Positions 1-9,914 are shown, numbered from the stretch's first letter. The stretch: 64,000 nucleotides of DNA from Bacteroides intestinalis DSM 17393 (GCF_000172175.1 NZ_ABJL02000007.1:496001-560000); one strand, 5' to 3'. Notes: generated by a model not told the origin, from the sequence alone. Numbers and translations: made by a program.

Positions 1-1
1 G

Positions 2-514
2 TATTGGAATGGTGCCGTATGGTTTCCCCATCAGTGGGTAATGTGGAAAACTCTTTTAGATTTAGGTAAGGGAGAAGAAGCCTACCGGGTGGCGCATACA
101 GCCCTGGATAATTGGGAAAAGGAATGTGCAGCAAGCTATTTTACGTTTGAGCATTTCATTATCTCTTCGGGAAGAGGAGCGGGGTGGCACCAGTTTTCCG
201 GACTTTCATCACCTATTTTGAATTGGTTTGCTGCCTATTATAAGCCGGGTAAAGTTTCTACCGGCTTTGAGGTCTGGATTACGAAGAGCGAATTCAATAG
301 TACTTGTTCTGGATATAAGGCTGATATCTCTTTTGACGATTCGACAAAGGCTCATGAGCGTTGTATGATTGTCTGCATGGATGCAGGATATAAGTATGAA
401 GTATTGTTCAATGGTAAGTCTGTTAAATCCAGATCTGACCATCCCGGAATGTTAGAAATCACATTACCGGCTACTAATAAAACCGGTGAACTTATAATTC
501 GGGCTCTTAATTAG
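2..514 (+). CDS. C-terminal fragment of an (alpha/alpha)-barrel glycoside hydrolase
   Basis: The reading frame is open from base 2, so this is the last 170 codons of a gene that starts outside the window. The fragment opens with YWNGAVWFPHQW, which resembles the Y-x-NG-x-VW segment of the catalytic toroid of GH63/GH15/debranching-type enzymes. It continues through a helical stretch (GWHQFSGLSSPILNWFAAYY) into a beta-rich C-terminal domain. Its position 5' of a SusC/SusD pair and two GH43 enzymes, all on the same strand, suggests it belongs to the same polysaccharide utilisation locus. A strong hairpin follows it, so it probably ends its own transcript. The exact family and substrate cannot be fixed from this fragment. 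Confidence 0.6.
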   Translation, partial: YWNGAVWFPHQWVMWKTLLDLGKGEEAYRVAHTALDNWEKECAASYFTFEHFIISSGRGAGWHQFSGLSSPILNWFAAYYKPGKVSTGFEVWITKSEFNSTCSGYKADISFDDSTKAHERCMIVCMDAGYKYEVLFNGKSVKSRSDHPGMLEITLPATNKTGELIIRALN

Positions 515-571
515 AGTTATTCATAAGAGCATTATTTTCTTTCATATTCAATATTAACCTCTGTGAGGTAT

Positions 572-608
572 AAGATGCCCATTTCGCACACGGTGAAATG
601 GGCATCTT
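572..608 (+). terminator. Perfect 14-bp hairpin after the glycosidase fragment
   Basis: AAGATGCCCATTTC (572-585) is exactly complementary to GAAATGGGCATCTT (595-608), with a 9-nt loop. It lies 58 nt after the stop codon. There is no long T run, but hairpins of this kind are common at Bacteroides transcript ends. The rest of 515-848 holds no gene; it is AT-rich leader DNA of the SusC operon. Confidence 0.6.
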
Positions 609-790
609 GTGTTATCAGATTAAAACAGATCGATACATTTCATTACAAATGAAACTTTGCAAAATAAGATATTTGTCTCATTACTGATAATTTTGTATCT
701 GCCGCAGTTTTATAGCCTTCTGACTGCGAAAATGAGACGTTTTTTCTCTTTTTAGGGATAAGTTTATTGCTGGTTATTTAATTGAATCTC

Positions 791-798
791 TACTTTTG
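791..798 (+). promoter_or_regulatory. Candidate -7 box for the susC operon
   Basis: TACTTTTG at 791-798 fits the Bacteroides -7 consensus TAnnTTTG. A weak -33-like TTGC lies 20 nt upstream at 767-770. Transcription would start near 805, giving a leader of about 44 nt. A second TAATTTTG at 688-695 lacks a well-spaced partner. No cognate regulator (HTCS, SusR or ECF/anti-sigma pair) is visible beside the operon inside the window. Confidence 0.4.
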
Positions 799-848
799 TC
801 TTGCTTTAAAGCCAAGAAAGTCTTTACAATTTTTTAAAATTTAATATT

Positions 849-3800
849 ATGAAGCAGAAGATTTCAAAATTCTTTTCTGATGCGAGGATTAGGATGCTAC
901 TATTATTCCTGATCTCTACAGTTTATATTCAAGCTCAGTCGGGCAGAATCGTTACGGGTGTCGTTAAAGATGCCACGGGCGAAACAGTTATTGGAGTAAA
1001 CGTAACTGTAAAGGGTAATGCTGCTTTGGGTACTATTACCGATTTGGACGGTAAGTATTCATTGAGTGTTCCTGCGCAAAAATCTACTTTAGTGTTTTCA
1101 TTCATTGGTTATCAAACCCAGGAAAAAACAATTGATGCTAACACCAAAACTTTGAATGTTACGTTGGTTGAAGATTCTAAGTTGCTGGATGAAGTTGTTG
1201 TAGTTGGTTACGGTACAATGAAAAGAAAAGACGTAACAGGTGCTGTAGCACACGTTGGAGATGAAGTGACCAAGAACAGAGCTGCAACAAATGCTCTTGA
1301 TTTCCTGGTAGGTACTGTACCCGGTGTGCATATAACACCTTCTACTGAAGCAGGTGGTGGTGCTTCCGGACTTCTGATTCGTGGTAAACAATCATTGAAG
1401 GCAAGTACTTCTCCTTTGATTGTTCTGGATGGTGTAGTATTCTATGGTAACATTGGAGATATTAACCCGAATGACATTGAAAGTATGGATATCCTGAAGG
1501 ATGCCAGTTCTACTGCTATCTATGGTTCTAAAGGGTCGGCAGGTGTTATTCTTATTAATACTAAGAGAGGTACTTCTGAAAAGCCTATTATTAATGTAAG
1601 TACCAAAATCGGTGTGGCGCAAGCAACCTTTATGCCTGAAATGCCTACTGCCGAACAATACATGCAGAGACGTTCTGATTATTATAAGACAATCGACTAC
1701 TTCAAACCGGGAGACCAACAAAAAGGTTTAGGCTACTATGATAATCCCGACCATCTGCCTGAAGGAGTTTCCCGCGATCAATGGGCTGCTTATGATCCCT
1801 CTTTCTCCGGTGATTACATTGAAACCTGGATGCAACGTTTGGAATTCAATCCCATTGAGGTTACCAATTACAAAGCCGGTAAATTCGTTGACTGGATGGA
1901 CCTTGTTTACCAGAATGGTTTGAGACAAGATTACAGTGCGTCTGTTTCCGGAAAGACAGCGAGAACCAACTATTATGTCTCATTAGGATATACCAATAAT
2001 GACGGTATTGTTGTAGGCGATCAGTTCCGTGCTTCAAGATCACGTGTGAATTTGGATACTGAGATTACAAAATGGCTGAATATCGGTTTGAATGCGCAAT
2101 TCGTTCATAAAGGTTCGGATGATATTAAGGCGGATACAGGTGCAGCCAAGGCAGCCAGTCCTTTTGGTGATGTTTATGAAGCTGACGGAAGCATCAAAGT
2201 TAGACCTTGGGATGACAACCGCGTTGCCAATCCGTTGCTGAATCGTTCAGTAGATGATAAATATTATAGAACACAAACCTTCAACTCAAGCGTGTATGGT
2301 AAGTTGACTCTTCCGTTCGGATTCACTTGGCAGACTACTTTCAACGTACGTTATGGTTGGAGAAAGGATTATTATTTTGATTCTGATATCAAACCGGGTG
2401 TGGTAGCCGGTGGCAAAGCAAAACGTGTGGACTACTCTGACTACGAGTGGAGCATTGATAATATGCTGAAGTGGAACCGCACTTTTGCTAAAATACATAA
2501 CTTTGATTTTACCTTTGTGTATACTGCTGAAAAATATCAGAACTGGCAAAGTACGGGAAACAATGAAGGTTTCCAACCGAATGGTGCATTGAGTTATCAT
2601 GGCATTCAGGCCGGTATTACTCCTACTGTCAGCGCAAACGATGAAATGCAGACTGGTAATGGTTTATTATGGCGTTTGAACTACTCTTTGATGGACCGTT
2701 ATTTGCTGACCGGTTCTGTACGTCGTGATGGTTTCTCTGCTTTTGGACAGAACAATCCTTTCGGTGTATTCTCTACAGTTGCTGCCGGATGGCGTATGTC
2801 AGAAGAAAAGTTCTTGAAGGATGTGAAATGGATTAATAACCTGAAGCTGCGTCTCTCTTGGGGACAGACCGGTAACCGTGACATCGGTCGTTATGCCGCT
2901 TTCTCAAGATTGACTATTACCAATGTTATTCAGAATGGTGTAAACTATAAAGGTGTATATCCTTCAAGTTTGGCCAACAGAGATTTGAAATGGGAAACGA
3001 CTACCGGTTTTAACCTCGGTGTCGACTTCGGGTTGTTCAACAACCGGTTAAGCGGTTCTGTGGAACTTTATAAGAATAAAACGAACGATTTGTTGATGGA
3101 CCGTGCCATGCCCGAAATCTCCGGATACGGTAAGATTGCCTCCAATCTGGGAGAACTTGCCAATCAGGGTGCTGAGTTGACTTTGTCAAGTGTAAACGTG
3201 AATACCCGGAATGTACGTTGGGGTACTACCTTCACTTATTCTACTAACAAGAATGAAATCAAACATCTGTATGGTGATATGATTGACGTGCTGGATGCAG
3301 AAGGTAACGTTATCGGCCAGCGTGAGGATGATGATGTACAGAACGGCTGGTATATCGGACATGCTATTGATGAGATCTATGATTATAAGTGGATTGGCGT
3401 ATGGCAACTGGGTGAAGAACTGGAAGCTGCAAAATATGGTAAACAACCGGGTGACCCGAGATTGCTGGATGTCAATAATGATGGTAAGATTAATGACGAT
3501 GATAAACTTTGGTTGGGTACAAAGACTCCGAAACATCGTATGACATTGAGCAGTGACCTGAATCTGTTCAAATGTATCAACTTCTCTTTCGTACTGCGTG
3601 GAGAATTCGGCTGGATGGATATTGATAATCTGCCAAGAAACGAAACTAATCGCTTCTACAATACTTCAAACTCTGTTTGGACTGAATATTGGACGCCCTG
3701 GAATCCAAATTCAAAATACGCCCGTTTAGGTGCGAACATTGATAGCCCGGGTGTGAATATTTACGAAAAGAGAAACTACGTAAGAATGCAGAATATGGCA

Positions 3801-3971
3801 TTGTCTTATACATTCCCGAAGAAGCTGATTAACAAGTTCATGATTGATAACCTGAGATTCAGTATCAATGTGGATAACGCTTTCGTTATCTCTAAGTGGA
3901 GAACTTCCGATCCTTTGACTAAGGCTATCACTCCACGTATCTGGACATTCGGTGTAGACATTACCTTATAA
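849..3971 (+). CDS. SusC-like TonB-dependent outer-membrane transporter
   Basis: This 1040-aa protein is the TonB-dependent pore that imports oligosaccharides with its SusD partner. A signal peptide covers about residues 1-30. A carboxypeptidase-D-like regulatory domain follows (about 33-110, with GxVxDxxGExVIGVNV and TxxDGxYSLSVP). The signature DEVVVVGYG begins at residue 114 and leads into the plug (DFLVGTVPGV, ASGLLIRG, DASSTAIYGSKG). The remainder is a 22-strand-type barrel ending in RIWTFGVDITL, with the usual terminal hydrophobic strand. Length is typical of the SusC family. It lacks the N-terminal STN domain, so ECF-sigma signalling through it is unlikely. susD follows after 34 nt. 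The GH43 enzymes downstream suggest an arabinose- or xylose-containing polysaccharide as substrate, which is inference. Confidence 0.95.
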   Translation: MKQKISKFFSDARIRMLLLFLISTVYIQAQSGRIVTGVVKDATGETVIGVNVTVKGNAALGTITDLDGKYSLSVPAQKSTLVFSFIGYQTQEKTIDANTKTLNVTLVEDSKLLDEVVVVGYGTMKRKDVTGAVAHVGDEVTKNRAATNALDFLVGTVPGVHITPSTEAGGGASGLLIRGKQSLKASTSPLIVLDGVVFYGNIGDINPNDIESMDILKDASSTAIYGSKGSAGVILINTKRGTSEKPIINVSTKIGVAQATFMPEMPTAEQYMQRRSDYYKTIDYFKPGDQQKGLGYYDNPDHLPEGVSRDQWAAYDPSFSGDYIETWMQRLEFNPIEVTNYKAGKFVDWMDLVYQNGLRQDYSASVSGKTARTNYYVSLGYTNNDGIVVGDQFRASRSRVNLDTEITKWLNIGLNAQFVHKGSDDIKADTGAAKAASPFGDVYEADGSIKVRPWDDNRVANPLLNRSVDDKYYRTQTFNSSVYGKLTLPFGFTWQTTFNVRYGWRKDYYFDSDIKPGVVAGGKAKRVDYSDYEWSIDNMLKWNRTFAKIHNFDFTFVYTAEKYQNWQSTGNNEGFQPNGALSYHGIQAGITPTVSANDEMQTGNGLLWRLNYSLMDRYLLTGSVRRDGFSAFGQNNPFGVFSTVAAGWRMSEEKFLKDVKWINNLKLRLSWGQTGNRDIGRYAAFSRLTITNVIQNGVNYKGVYPSSLANRDLKWETTTGFNLGVDFGLFNNRLSGSVELYKNKTNDLLMDRAMPEISGYGKIASNLGELANQGAELTLSSVNVNTRNVRWGTTFTYSTNKNEIKHLYGDMIDVLDAEGNVIGQREDDDVQNGWYIGHAIDEIYDYKWIGVWQLGEELEAAKYGKQPGDPRLLDVNNDGKINDDDKLWLGTKTPKHRMTLSSDLNLFKCINFSFVLRGEFGWMDIDNLPRNETNRFYNTSNSVWTEYWTPWNPNSKYARLGANIDSPGVNIYEKRNYVRMQNMALSYTFPKKLINKFMIDNLRFSINVDNAFVISKWRTSDPLTKAITPRIWTFGVDITL

Positions 3972-4005
3972 TCTGATAGAACGATAATTAAATAAAGATA
4001 TTCAA

Positions 4006-5829
4006 ATGAAAACAAAGAAATATATACTAAAAGGTCTGGCAACCTGCCTGATAGCTGCCGGTCTTTCTGCTTGTGTTGATCTTGAACCGAAAGCGATGTC
4101 CTTTCTGACGCCGGAGAACACTTTTGTGGATAAAGCTGGTTTAGAAACCATGCTTCGCCTTTGTCGTAAACAAATGAACTTTGAATGGTTCGGAGATGCT
4201 TTCAATTCTGGAAACTGTGAAACCTATTCTGTGTATGAATATGCTTGGTCTGACCTGGCTGTAATGGGTGGCCCTGAGACGAAGGAAATCCATAATATGG
4301 TGACTCAGCTGACTCCTACTACCAATATGTATCTGCACTTGCGTTATTGGGTTTTCGGCTGGAATGGTATCAAGTATGCTAATACAGTCATTACCCGTGC
4401 CCCGGAAGCTGATGGTATGGCTTCGGAAGAAGACAGAAATGCTTGTCTTGCCGAAGGGTATTTTCACCGTGCTTACTGGTATTATCTGCTGACTAACCAA
4501 TTTGGAGATATACCTTGGATCGGAGAAGAAATTACCGGTGCAAAGCTGGACTTTAATACTGTTTCCCGTAAAACGATCTTGGCTAATATCAAGAAAGATA
4601 TGGAATATGCCATACAATGGTTACCTAAAGATGTGATCCGCGGTGCTGTGAGTAGAGCAGCAGGTGAACATCTACTGGCTAAGATATGTCTGGCTACGGG
4701 TGACTTCCAACAGGCAGTAGACGCAACAACCCGTTGTATTAACGATTATGGATTGCACTTGATGACCGAACGTTTCGGTATTAATGCGGATGATAAGAGC
4801 AAAGATGTTTATAATGACTTGTTCCAGGAAGAAAATATCAGTATTGTTGAGAACAAGGAAGGTATCATGATCGGTCAGGAAATTTATGGTTTGGATGGAT
4901 GTTCTTCTCCAAGTGGCTCAAAGCGTAAACGTAATTTCGTGCCGCAGTGGCATGCCGGAAGCAAAGTGAAGACACCGGACGGAAAGAATGGGACAACGGA
5001 CGCTTCGGGTATCTACGATGGGTACGAACAATTGGAAGAGCTGGGTAGAGGTCTTGCCAAGATACGTCCTACCAACTATGCACAATATGAGTTGTGGAAA
5101 GATTGTGGTGACGATATGCGTCATAACTCCAATAACTGGTTCGATAAATCACGTATCAAATATAATTTGCCGGCTTCAAAAGGGGGTAGTAGCAAATACT
5201 TCGGCCAACCGGTGGATCCTGCTTACTGTACGGATACCATGCGTTGTTACTTCTCTTTCCCGATTGTGAAGGTTCTGATTGACAAAGATGATCCAAATGC
5301 AGGAGGTAAAGTTCCTGTAGGTGGTTTCACAGACCAGTATATTTTCCGCCTTGCCGAGACTTACCTGAACAGAGCTGAAGCTTACTGGTGGTTGGGTAAG
5401 AATGATCTGGCTACTGAGGATGTGAATACAATCCGTCGTCGTGTGAATGCACCGGAACTTTCATCTGTTACATTGGAAGATATTCTGGATGAAAGAGCCA
5501 GGGAATTGTTCTTGGAAGACCATCGTAAGTCCGAGTTGACTCGTATTGCTTTCCTGAAAGCAGAAAAGGGTATAGATGGATATTCTCTTGATAACTTCTC
5601 TGAAAAGAACTGGTATTATGACCGTATCATGGAAAAGAATAATTTCTTTGCAACGGAATACTATTATTCAACCAATGCCTTTATCATGAAACCATATCAT
5701 GTGTTGTGGCCTGTTCCGCGTAATGCTATAGAATCCAACACTCAAGGTCGTATCAATCAGAACTACGGTTACGATGGTTATGAAGATAATATTCCTGTAG
5801 AAGAACTTGAAAAAAGATATAATAATTGA
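4006..5829 (+). CDS. SusD/RagB-like surface glycan-binding lipoprotein
   Basis: This 607-aa surface lipoprotein captures glycan above the SusC pore. The signal peptide ends in the lipobox LSAC with C23 as the lipidated residue. The N-terminal region (DLEPKAMSFLTPENTF) and the TPR-like helices (LAEGYFHRAYWYYLLTNQFGDIPW; RAAGEHLLAKICLATGDF) are characteristic. The C-terminal SusD region holds RLAETYLNRAEAYW and ILDERARELFLE. It is translated from the same operon as susC (34-nt gap), and its stop codon is only 2 nt before the next start. The binding specificity cannot be read from sequence; the trimeric or paired complex with SusC is known for the family. Confidence 0.94.
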   Translation: MKTKKYILKGLATCLIAAGLSACVDLEPKAMSFLTPENTFVDKAGLETMLRLCRKQMNFEWFGDAFNSGNCETYSVYEYAWSDLAVMGGPETKEIHNMVTQLTPTTNMYLHLRYWVFGWNGIKYANTVITRAPEADGMASEEDRNACLAEGYFHRAYWYYLLTNQFGDIPWIGEEITGAKLDFNTVSRKTILANIKKDMEYAIQWLPKDVIRGAVSRAAGEHLLAKICLATGDFQQAVDATTRCINDYGLHLMTERFGINADDKSKDVYNDLFQEENISIVENKEGIMIGQEIYGLDGCSSPSGSKRKRNFVPQWHAGSKVKTPDGKNGTTDASGIYDGYEQLEELGRGLAKIRPTNYAQYELWKDCGDDMRHNSNNWFDKSRIKYNLPASKGGSSKYFGQPVDPAYCTDTMRCYFSFPIVKVLIDKDDPNAGGKVPVGGFTDQYIFRLAETYLNRAEAYWWLGKNDLATEDVNTIRRRVNAPELSSVTLEDILDERARELFLEDHRKSELTRIAFLKAEKGIDGYSLDNFSEKNWYYDRIMEKNNFFATEYYYSTNAFIMKPYHVLWPVPRNAIESNTQGRINQNYGYDGYEDNIPVEELEKRYNN

Positions 5830-5831
5830 TT

Positions 5832-6863
5832 ATGAGAAGTAAATATATATTGTTTGCCTTGGCTCTGACAGGAGCCTTGGCATCCTGTTCGGATGATGAT
5901 AATAATAAAAAGCCGGTTTATAACAACCCTTATTCAAACCCGCTGACTAACTACAGTGCGGCTGATCCGACAGTTTGGAAAGAAAACGATCATTCGTTCT
6001 ATGTATATGCTACCAACACATCTGTAATCCGCAAATCAACAGATTTGATCCATTGGACAGATGGTGGTAAAATGTTTGAGAAGAAACCTTCGTTTGTTAC
6101 TGAATCTGGTGCGGCAGTATGGGCTCCGGACATTGAGAAGATTGGTGATAAATACATTCTGTATTATGCTATGTCTGCTATGGGTAAACCTGCATCTGCT
6201 GGCATTGGAATTGCTTCTGCAGATTCTCCCGAAGGTCCCTTCTCATTGGATATATCTGTTGATGGAAAGGGTAAGTTATTTACTTCAAATGAGATTAATG
6301 TAAGAAACTCTATCGATCCTTGCTTTTTTGAGGACAATGGACAAAAATGGCTGGTTTGGGGCAGTTTTAATGGTCTTTATGCAGTAAAATTGAATGCTGA
6401 CGGAACAAGAGTATATCCCGACCTTGCAACTGCAAAGAAAGAAAGAGTACAGGTTGCGGGTACTGCTTTTGAAGCACCTTACATACATAAGCGTGGTGAT
6501 TATTACTATATGTTTGCATCTGTAGGTTCGTGCTGTAACTCTATGTTGAGTACGTATACTACTGTTGTCGGACGTTCTACTTCCTTCTTAGGCCCGTACG
6601 TGAATAAGAATGGAGAATCAATGCTTGATAATAAATATGAGGTTCTTATCAGAGCTAATGATCGCTTTGTAGGTCCTGGCCATAATTCGGAGATTGTGAC
6701 GGATAGCGAAGGTAATGAGTGGATGTTGTATCACAGTTATGACAGACACACTCCAAGCAAAGGACGTTATCTGATGATCGACCGGATTGTTTGGGAGAAT
6801 GATTGGCCGGTAATTGCTGGTAATAGTCCATCTACCGAAGCAGAAGCACCGGTTTGTAAATAG
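5832..6863 (+). CDS. GH43 family lipoprotein glycosidase (arabinanase/xylosidase-like)
   Basis: I chose ATG 5832 over an in-frame TTG at 5826 because it gives a clean lipoprotein signal (ALASC, C19) and sits 2 nt after the susD stop. The 343-aa product has the five-bladed GH43 propeller motifs. The general base is likely D45 (AADPTVW), the pKa-modulating Asp D162 (NSIDPCFF), and the general acid E214 (GTAFEAPYI). Other blade motifs are VWAPDI, YYYMFAS and GHNSEIVTD. GH43 members cleave alpha-L-arabinofuranosides or beta-xylosides. As a lipoprotein it may act at the cell surface or on the periplasmic face. It closely resembles the next gene along its whole length, indicating a tandem duplication. 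Confidence 0.9.
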   Translation: MRSKYILFALALTGALASCSDDDNNKKPVYNNPYSNPLTNYSAADPTVWKENDHSFYVYATNTSVIRKSTDLIHWTDGGKMFEKKPSFVTESGAAVWAPDIEKIGDKYILYYAMSAMGKPASAGIGIASADSPEGPFSLDISVDGKGKLFTSNEINVRNSIDPCFFEDNGQKWLVWGSFNGLYAVKLNADGTRVYPDLATAKKERVQVAGTAFEAPYIHKRGDYYYMFASVGSCCNSMLSTYTTVVGRSTSFLGPYVNKNGESMLDNKYEVLIRANDRFVGPGHNSEIVTDSEGNEWMLYHSYDRHTPSKGRYLMIDRIVWENDWPVIAGNSPSTEAEAPVCK

Positions 6864-6876
6864 TAATAGTGAATAT

Positions 6877-7854
6877 ATGCAGAAAATATTGTTAATAGGA
6901 GCTTTTCTCGCCATAAGCTGTTTGCTTATGGCGAAAAAGCCCGTCAAGAGCTATCAGAATCCGGTTATAAACTATAGTTTGCCTGATCCTTCTATTATCA
7001 AAGGAGAGGATGGTTACTATTACCTGTATGCCACCGAAGATATTCGAAACTTGCCTATTCATCGTTCGAAAGACTTAGTGGAGTGGGAATATGTGGGTAC
7101 TGCTTTTACTAAAAGCACTCGTCCGGACTTTGAACCCAAAGGAGGATTATGGGCTCCTGATATCAATAAAATAGGAGATAAATATGTACTTTATTATTCC
7201 ATGTCCGTTTGGGGAGGCGAGTGGACCTGTGGCATCGGATGTGCTACTGCCGATAAGCCTGAAGGTCCTTTTAAGGATCATGGGAAAATGTTCCGTAGCA
7301 ATGAAATCAATGTACAGAATTCCATAGATCCTTTCTATATAGAGGATGGAGGAAAGAAATATCTCTTCTGGGGTAGTTTCCGTGGAATTTATGGTATTGA
7401 ATTGTCGGATGATGGACTTTCTATAAAGAAAGGTGCTAAACTCCGTCAGGTAGCGGGGACAGCCTATGAAGGAACATATATTCATAAAAAAGATGGCTAT
7501 TATTATTTCTTTGCATCCATAGGTACTTGTTGCGAAGGATTGAAGAGCACTTATACTACAGTTGTAGGCCGTTCGAAGAAGCTTTTTGGACCTTATGTTG
7601 ATAAGAGTGGTAAGAAGATGCTGGATAACCACCATGAAGTACTGATTCATAAGAATGATGCTTTTGTAGGTACCGGGCATAATTCAGAGATTGTAACGGA
7701 TAAAGCAGGTAATGACTGGATGTTCTATCATGCGGTGAGTACTAAAAATCCCGAAGGACGTATGTTGCTGATGGATAAGGTGAATTGGAAAGACGGATGG
7801 CCATCAGTGACCGGCAATTCTCCGTCGATAGAAGCTGAAAGACCTGAAATGTAG
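6877..7854 (+). CDS. GH43 family glycosidase, tandem paralogue
   Basis: The start at ATG 6877, 14 nt after the previous stop, gives a type I signal peptide ending near LLMA. Longer in-frame starts overlap the upstream gene and destroy the signal. The 325-aa enzyme keeps the GH43 triad: D37 (LPDPSII), D151 (NSIDPFYI) and E198 (GTAYEGTYI). The blades follow the same order as in the neighbour (LWAPDINKIGDKYVLYYSMS, GTGHNSEIVTD). Unlike the neighbour it lacks a lipobox, so the pair may work in different places: one membrane-anchored, one soluble in the periplasm. The substrate is probably an arabinan or arabinoxylan fragment, by family and locus context only. Confidence 0.9.
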   Translation: MQKILLIGAFLAISCLLMAKKPVKSYQNPVINYSLPDPSIIKGEDGYYYLYATEDIRNLPIHRSKDLVEWEYVGTAFTKSTRPDFEPKGGLWAPDINKIGDKYVLYYSMSVWGGEWTCGIGCATADKPEGPFKDHGKMFRSNEINVQNSIDPFYIEDGGKKYLFWGSFRGIYGIELSDDGLSIKKGAKLRQVAGTAYEGTYIHKKDGYYYFFASIGTCCEGLKSTYTTVVGRSKKLFGPYVDKSGKKMLDNHHEVLIHKNDAFVGTGHNSEIVTDKAGNDWMFYHAVSTKNPEGRMLLMDKVNWKDGWPSVTGNSPSIEAERPEM

Positions 7855-7876
7855 AATAGTAAAATGAAGATTGAAT

Positions 7877-9898
7877 ATGAGGTTAAAAAGATTGTTTTTA
7901 GGGATAATGCTTTCTGCGGGCATTGCAAATATAGGAGCAGCAAATTATACTCCTGAGAATGTTTCCATTTCTTTAAAAGTTCCGGGCAATGACGCCCGGC
8001 ACTATTCACTGACTCTCCAGAAGCAGCAGGACGGTGTGTATACCTGCCAGTCTTCCGAGCAGTTACCATTGGTTATTACCCGTCAGGTAGTTGATAAAGA
8101 TGGCAAGCAGCGTATTAACGTTGTCATCACGGCCTTGGATACTGTTTATTTCAATTATGGCGAGCAAATAAACACCGGATACCGTCATTCCGATTGCCAG
8201 TTCTATATGCCCGGTTTCTGGTACCGCCAGAATCTTCGTTCTCCCGAAAAGGCCCCTTCTTTCCATACCTCTGATAGCTGGCTGGTACGCGAAGACCGTC
8301 TGAGTAGTCCTCTGACTGCCGCCTTCAATTCAAGTAAAGGCAAGTCCATGTCAGTCATCCGTATTGACAAGTTTGACAAGGAGGCTTTGGCTACTCACAA
8401 AGAAGGCGAGGTCATTGTCTCCGGTGAGACTTCCATCGGCTATACCGGTTTCGAGAACATAGGTGGCATGACTGTCCTTTCCTATGGTTTCCCTTATAAG
8501 GAAGCTCCCAAGACTTATATCCGTAAACTGACTCTTGCCCCTTCCGTTGAGGCTTTCCAGCTGCTTCGCAAGGGTGATAGCATTACCCTGACCTGGGAAC
8601 TGTCTGAGATTGCTGCTGCCGACTTCTCCGAGTGCGTGCAACGTACCTGGGAGTATTGCTATGACACGAACCGTCCCCAACCGGTCAATACCCCCTATAC
8701 AGTGGATCGTATGAAAGATGTTCTGAGCAACTTCTTTGTAGAGAGTTATGTGAATACTACTCCTACCCATTACTATTCGGGCGTTGAGCTGAAGACAGCC
8801 ACCTGTGCCAGTACTGATGTTGCTGAAGTCGGTTTTGTGGGCCGTACATTGCTAAATGCTTTCAATGCATTGGAATACGGTTTCCAGCAGAACCGTCCTG
8901 AACTTGTGAACAGTGCTAACAGTATCTTTGATACTTATCTTTCAAACGGTTTCTCTCCTGCGGGCTTTTTCAATGAGGTTGTCCATTATAACCGTGATTT
9001 TAAAGAGCCTAAGCTCAGTATCCGCCGCCAATCGGAGGGCGTGTATGCCATTTTGAATTATCTGGCTTACGAGAAGCAATACAAGCGTAAACATCCCGAA
9101 TGGGAGAAACGTCTGAAGGTAATTCTGGACAGTTTCCTCCGTCTTCAGAATACTGACGGTAGCTTCCCCCGTAAGTTCAAGGATGATTTCTCTATCGTAG
9201 ACGGTACCGGTGGCAGTACTCCTTCGGCTACTTTGCCTCTGGTAATGGCCTACAAGTATTTCAAGGACAAGCGTTACCTGGAGAGTGCCAAACGTACAGT
9301 TAATTATCTGGAGAATGAGCTTATCTCTAAATCCGATTATTTCTCTTCCACTTTGGATGCTAATTGTGAGGATAAGGAAGCTTCCCTTTATGCTGCTACT
9401 GCCACTTATTACCTTGCTCTGGTTACTAAAGGTGCGGAGCGTGCGCACTATGCCGAACTTTGCAGGAAGGCTGCTTATTTCGCCTTGTCCTGGTATTACA
9501 CCTGGGATGTTCCCTTTGCCGAGGGTCAGATGTTGGGTGATATCGGTTTGAAGACTCGTGGCTGGGGTAATGTGTCTGTTGAGAATAACCATATTGATGT
9601 GTTTATTTTCGAGTTTGCTGATGTGTTACATTGGCTTTCCAAGGAGTTCAATGAGGCTCGTTTCTCAGACTTTGCTGAGGTTATTTCCACTTCCATGCGT
9701 CAATTGCTTCCCTATGAGGGTCATATGTGTGGTGTTTCCAAAGTAGGTTATTACCCTGAGGTTGTCCAACACACGAACTGGGATTACGGTCGTAATGGTA
9801 AGGGATATTACAATGATATCTTTGCTCCGGGCTGGACGGTTGCTTCGCTGTGGGAGCTATTTTCACCAGGACGTGCAGAGAAGTTCTTATTGAAATAG
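7877..9898 (+). CDS. Secreted helical-barrel protein of unassigned family, PUL-linked
   Basis: ATG 7877 is preferred over TTG 7871. The 673-aa product begins with a signal peptide ending near IGAA. An N-terminal beta-rich part (about 25-270) is followed by a long helical part (about 280-670) with repeated helix-hairpin signatures such as LLNAFNALEYGF, GVYAILNYLAYEKQY, SLYAATATYYLAL and DVFIFEFADVLHWL. This architecture fits an (alpha/alpha) toroid glycosidase or lyase, but I do not recognise the family or catalytic residues. It is the last gene of the SusC/SusD operon (22-nt gap) and is closed by a strong terminator. Codon choice from about 8.2 to 9.9 kb is richer in C-ending codons (GCC, TTC, CTG) than the GH43 genes before it. 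Confidence 0.65.
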   Translation: MRLKRLFLGIMLSAGIANIGAANYTPENVSISLKVPGNDARHYSLTLQKQQDGVYTCQSSEQLPLVITRQVVDKDGKQRINVVITALDTVYFNYGEQINTGYRHSDCQFYMPGFWYRQNLRSPEKAPSFHTSDSWLVREDRLSSPLTAAFNSSKGKSMSVIRIDKFDKEALATHKEGEVIVSGETSIGYTGFENIGGMTVLSYGFPYKEAPKTYIRKLTLAPSVEAFQLLRKGDSITLTWELSEIAAADFSECVQRTWEYCYDTNRPQPVNTPYTVDRMKDVLSNFFVESYVNTTPTHYYSGVELKTATCASTDVAEVGFVGRTLLNAFNALEYGFQQNRPELVNSANSIFDTYLSNGFSPAGFFNEVVHYNRDFKEPKLSIRRQSEGVYAILNYLAYEKQYKRKHPEWEKRLKVILDSFLRLQNTDGSFPRKFKDDFSIVDGTGGSTPSATLPLVMAYKYFKDKRYLESAKRTVNYLENELISKSDYFSSTLDANCEDKEASLYAATATYYLALVTKGAERAHYAELCRKAAYFALSWYYTWDVPFAEGQMLGDIGLKTRGWGNVSVENNHIDVFIFEFADVLHWLSKEFNEARFSDFAEVISTSMRQLLPYEGHMCGVSKVGYYPEVVQHTNWDYGRNGKGYYNDIFAPGWTVASLWELFSPGRAEKFLLK

Positions 9899-9914
9899 AA
9901 TTTTGATTCAATAT

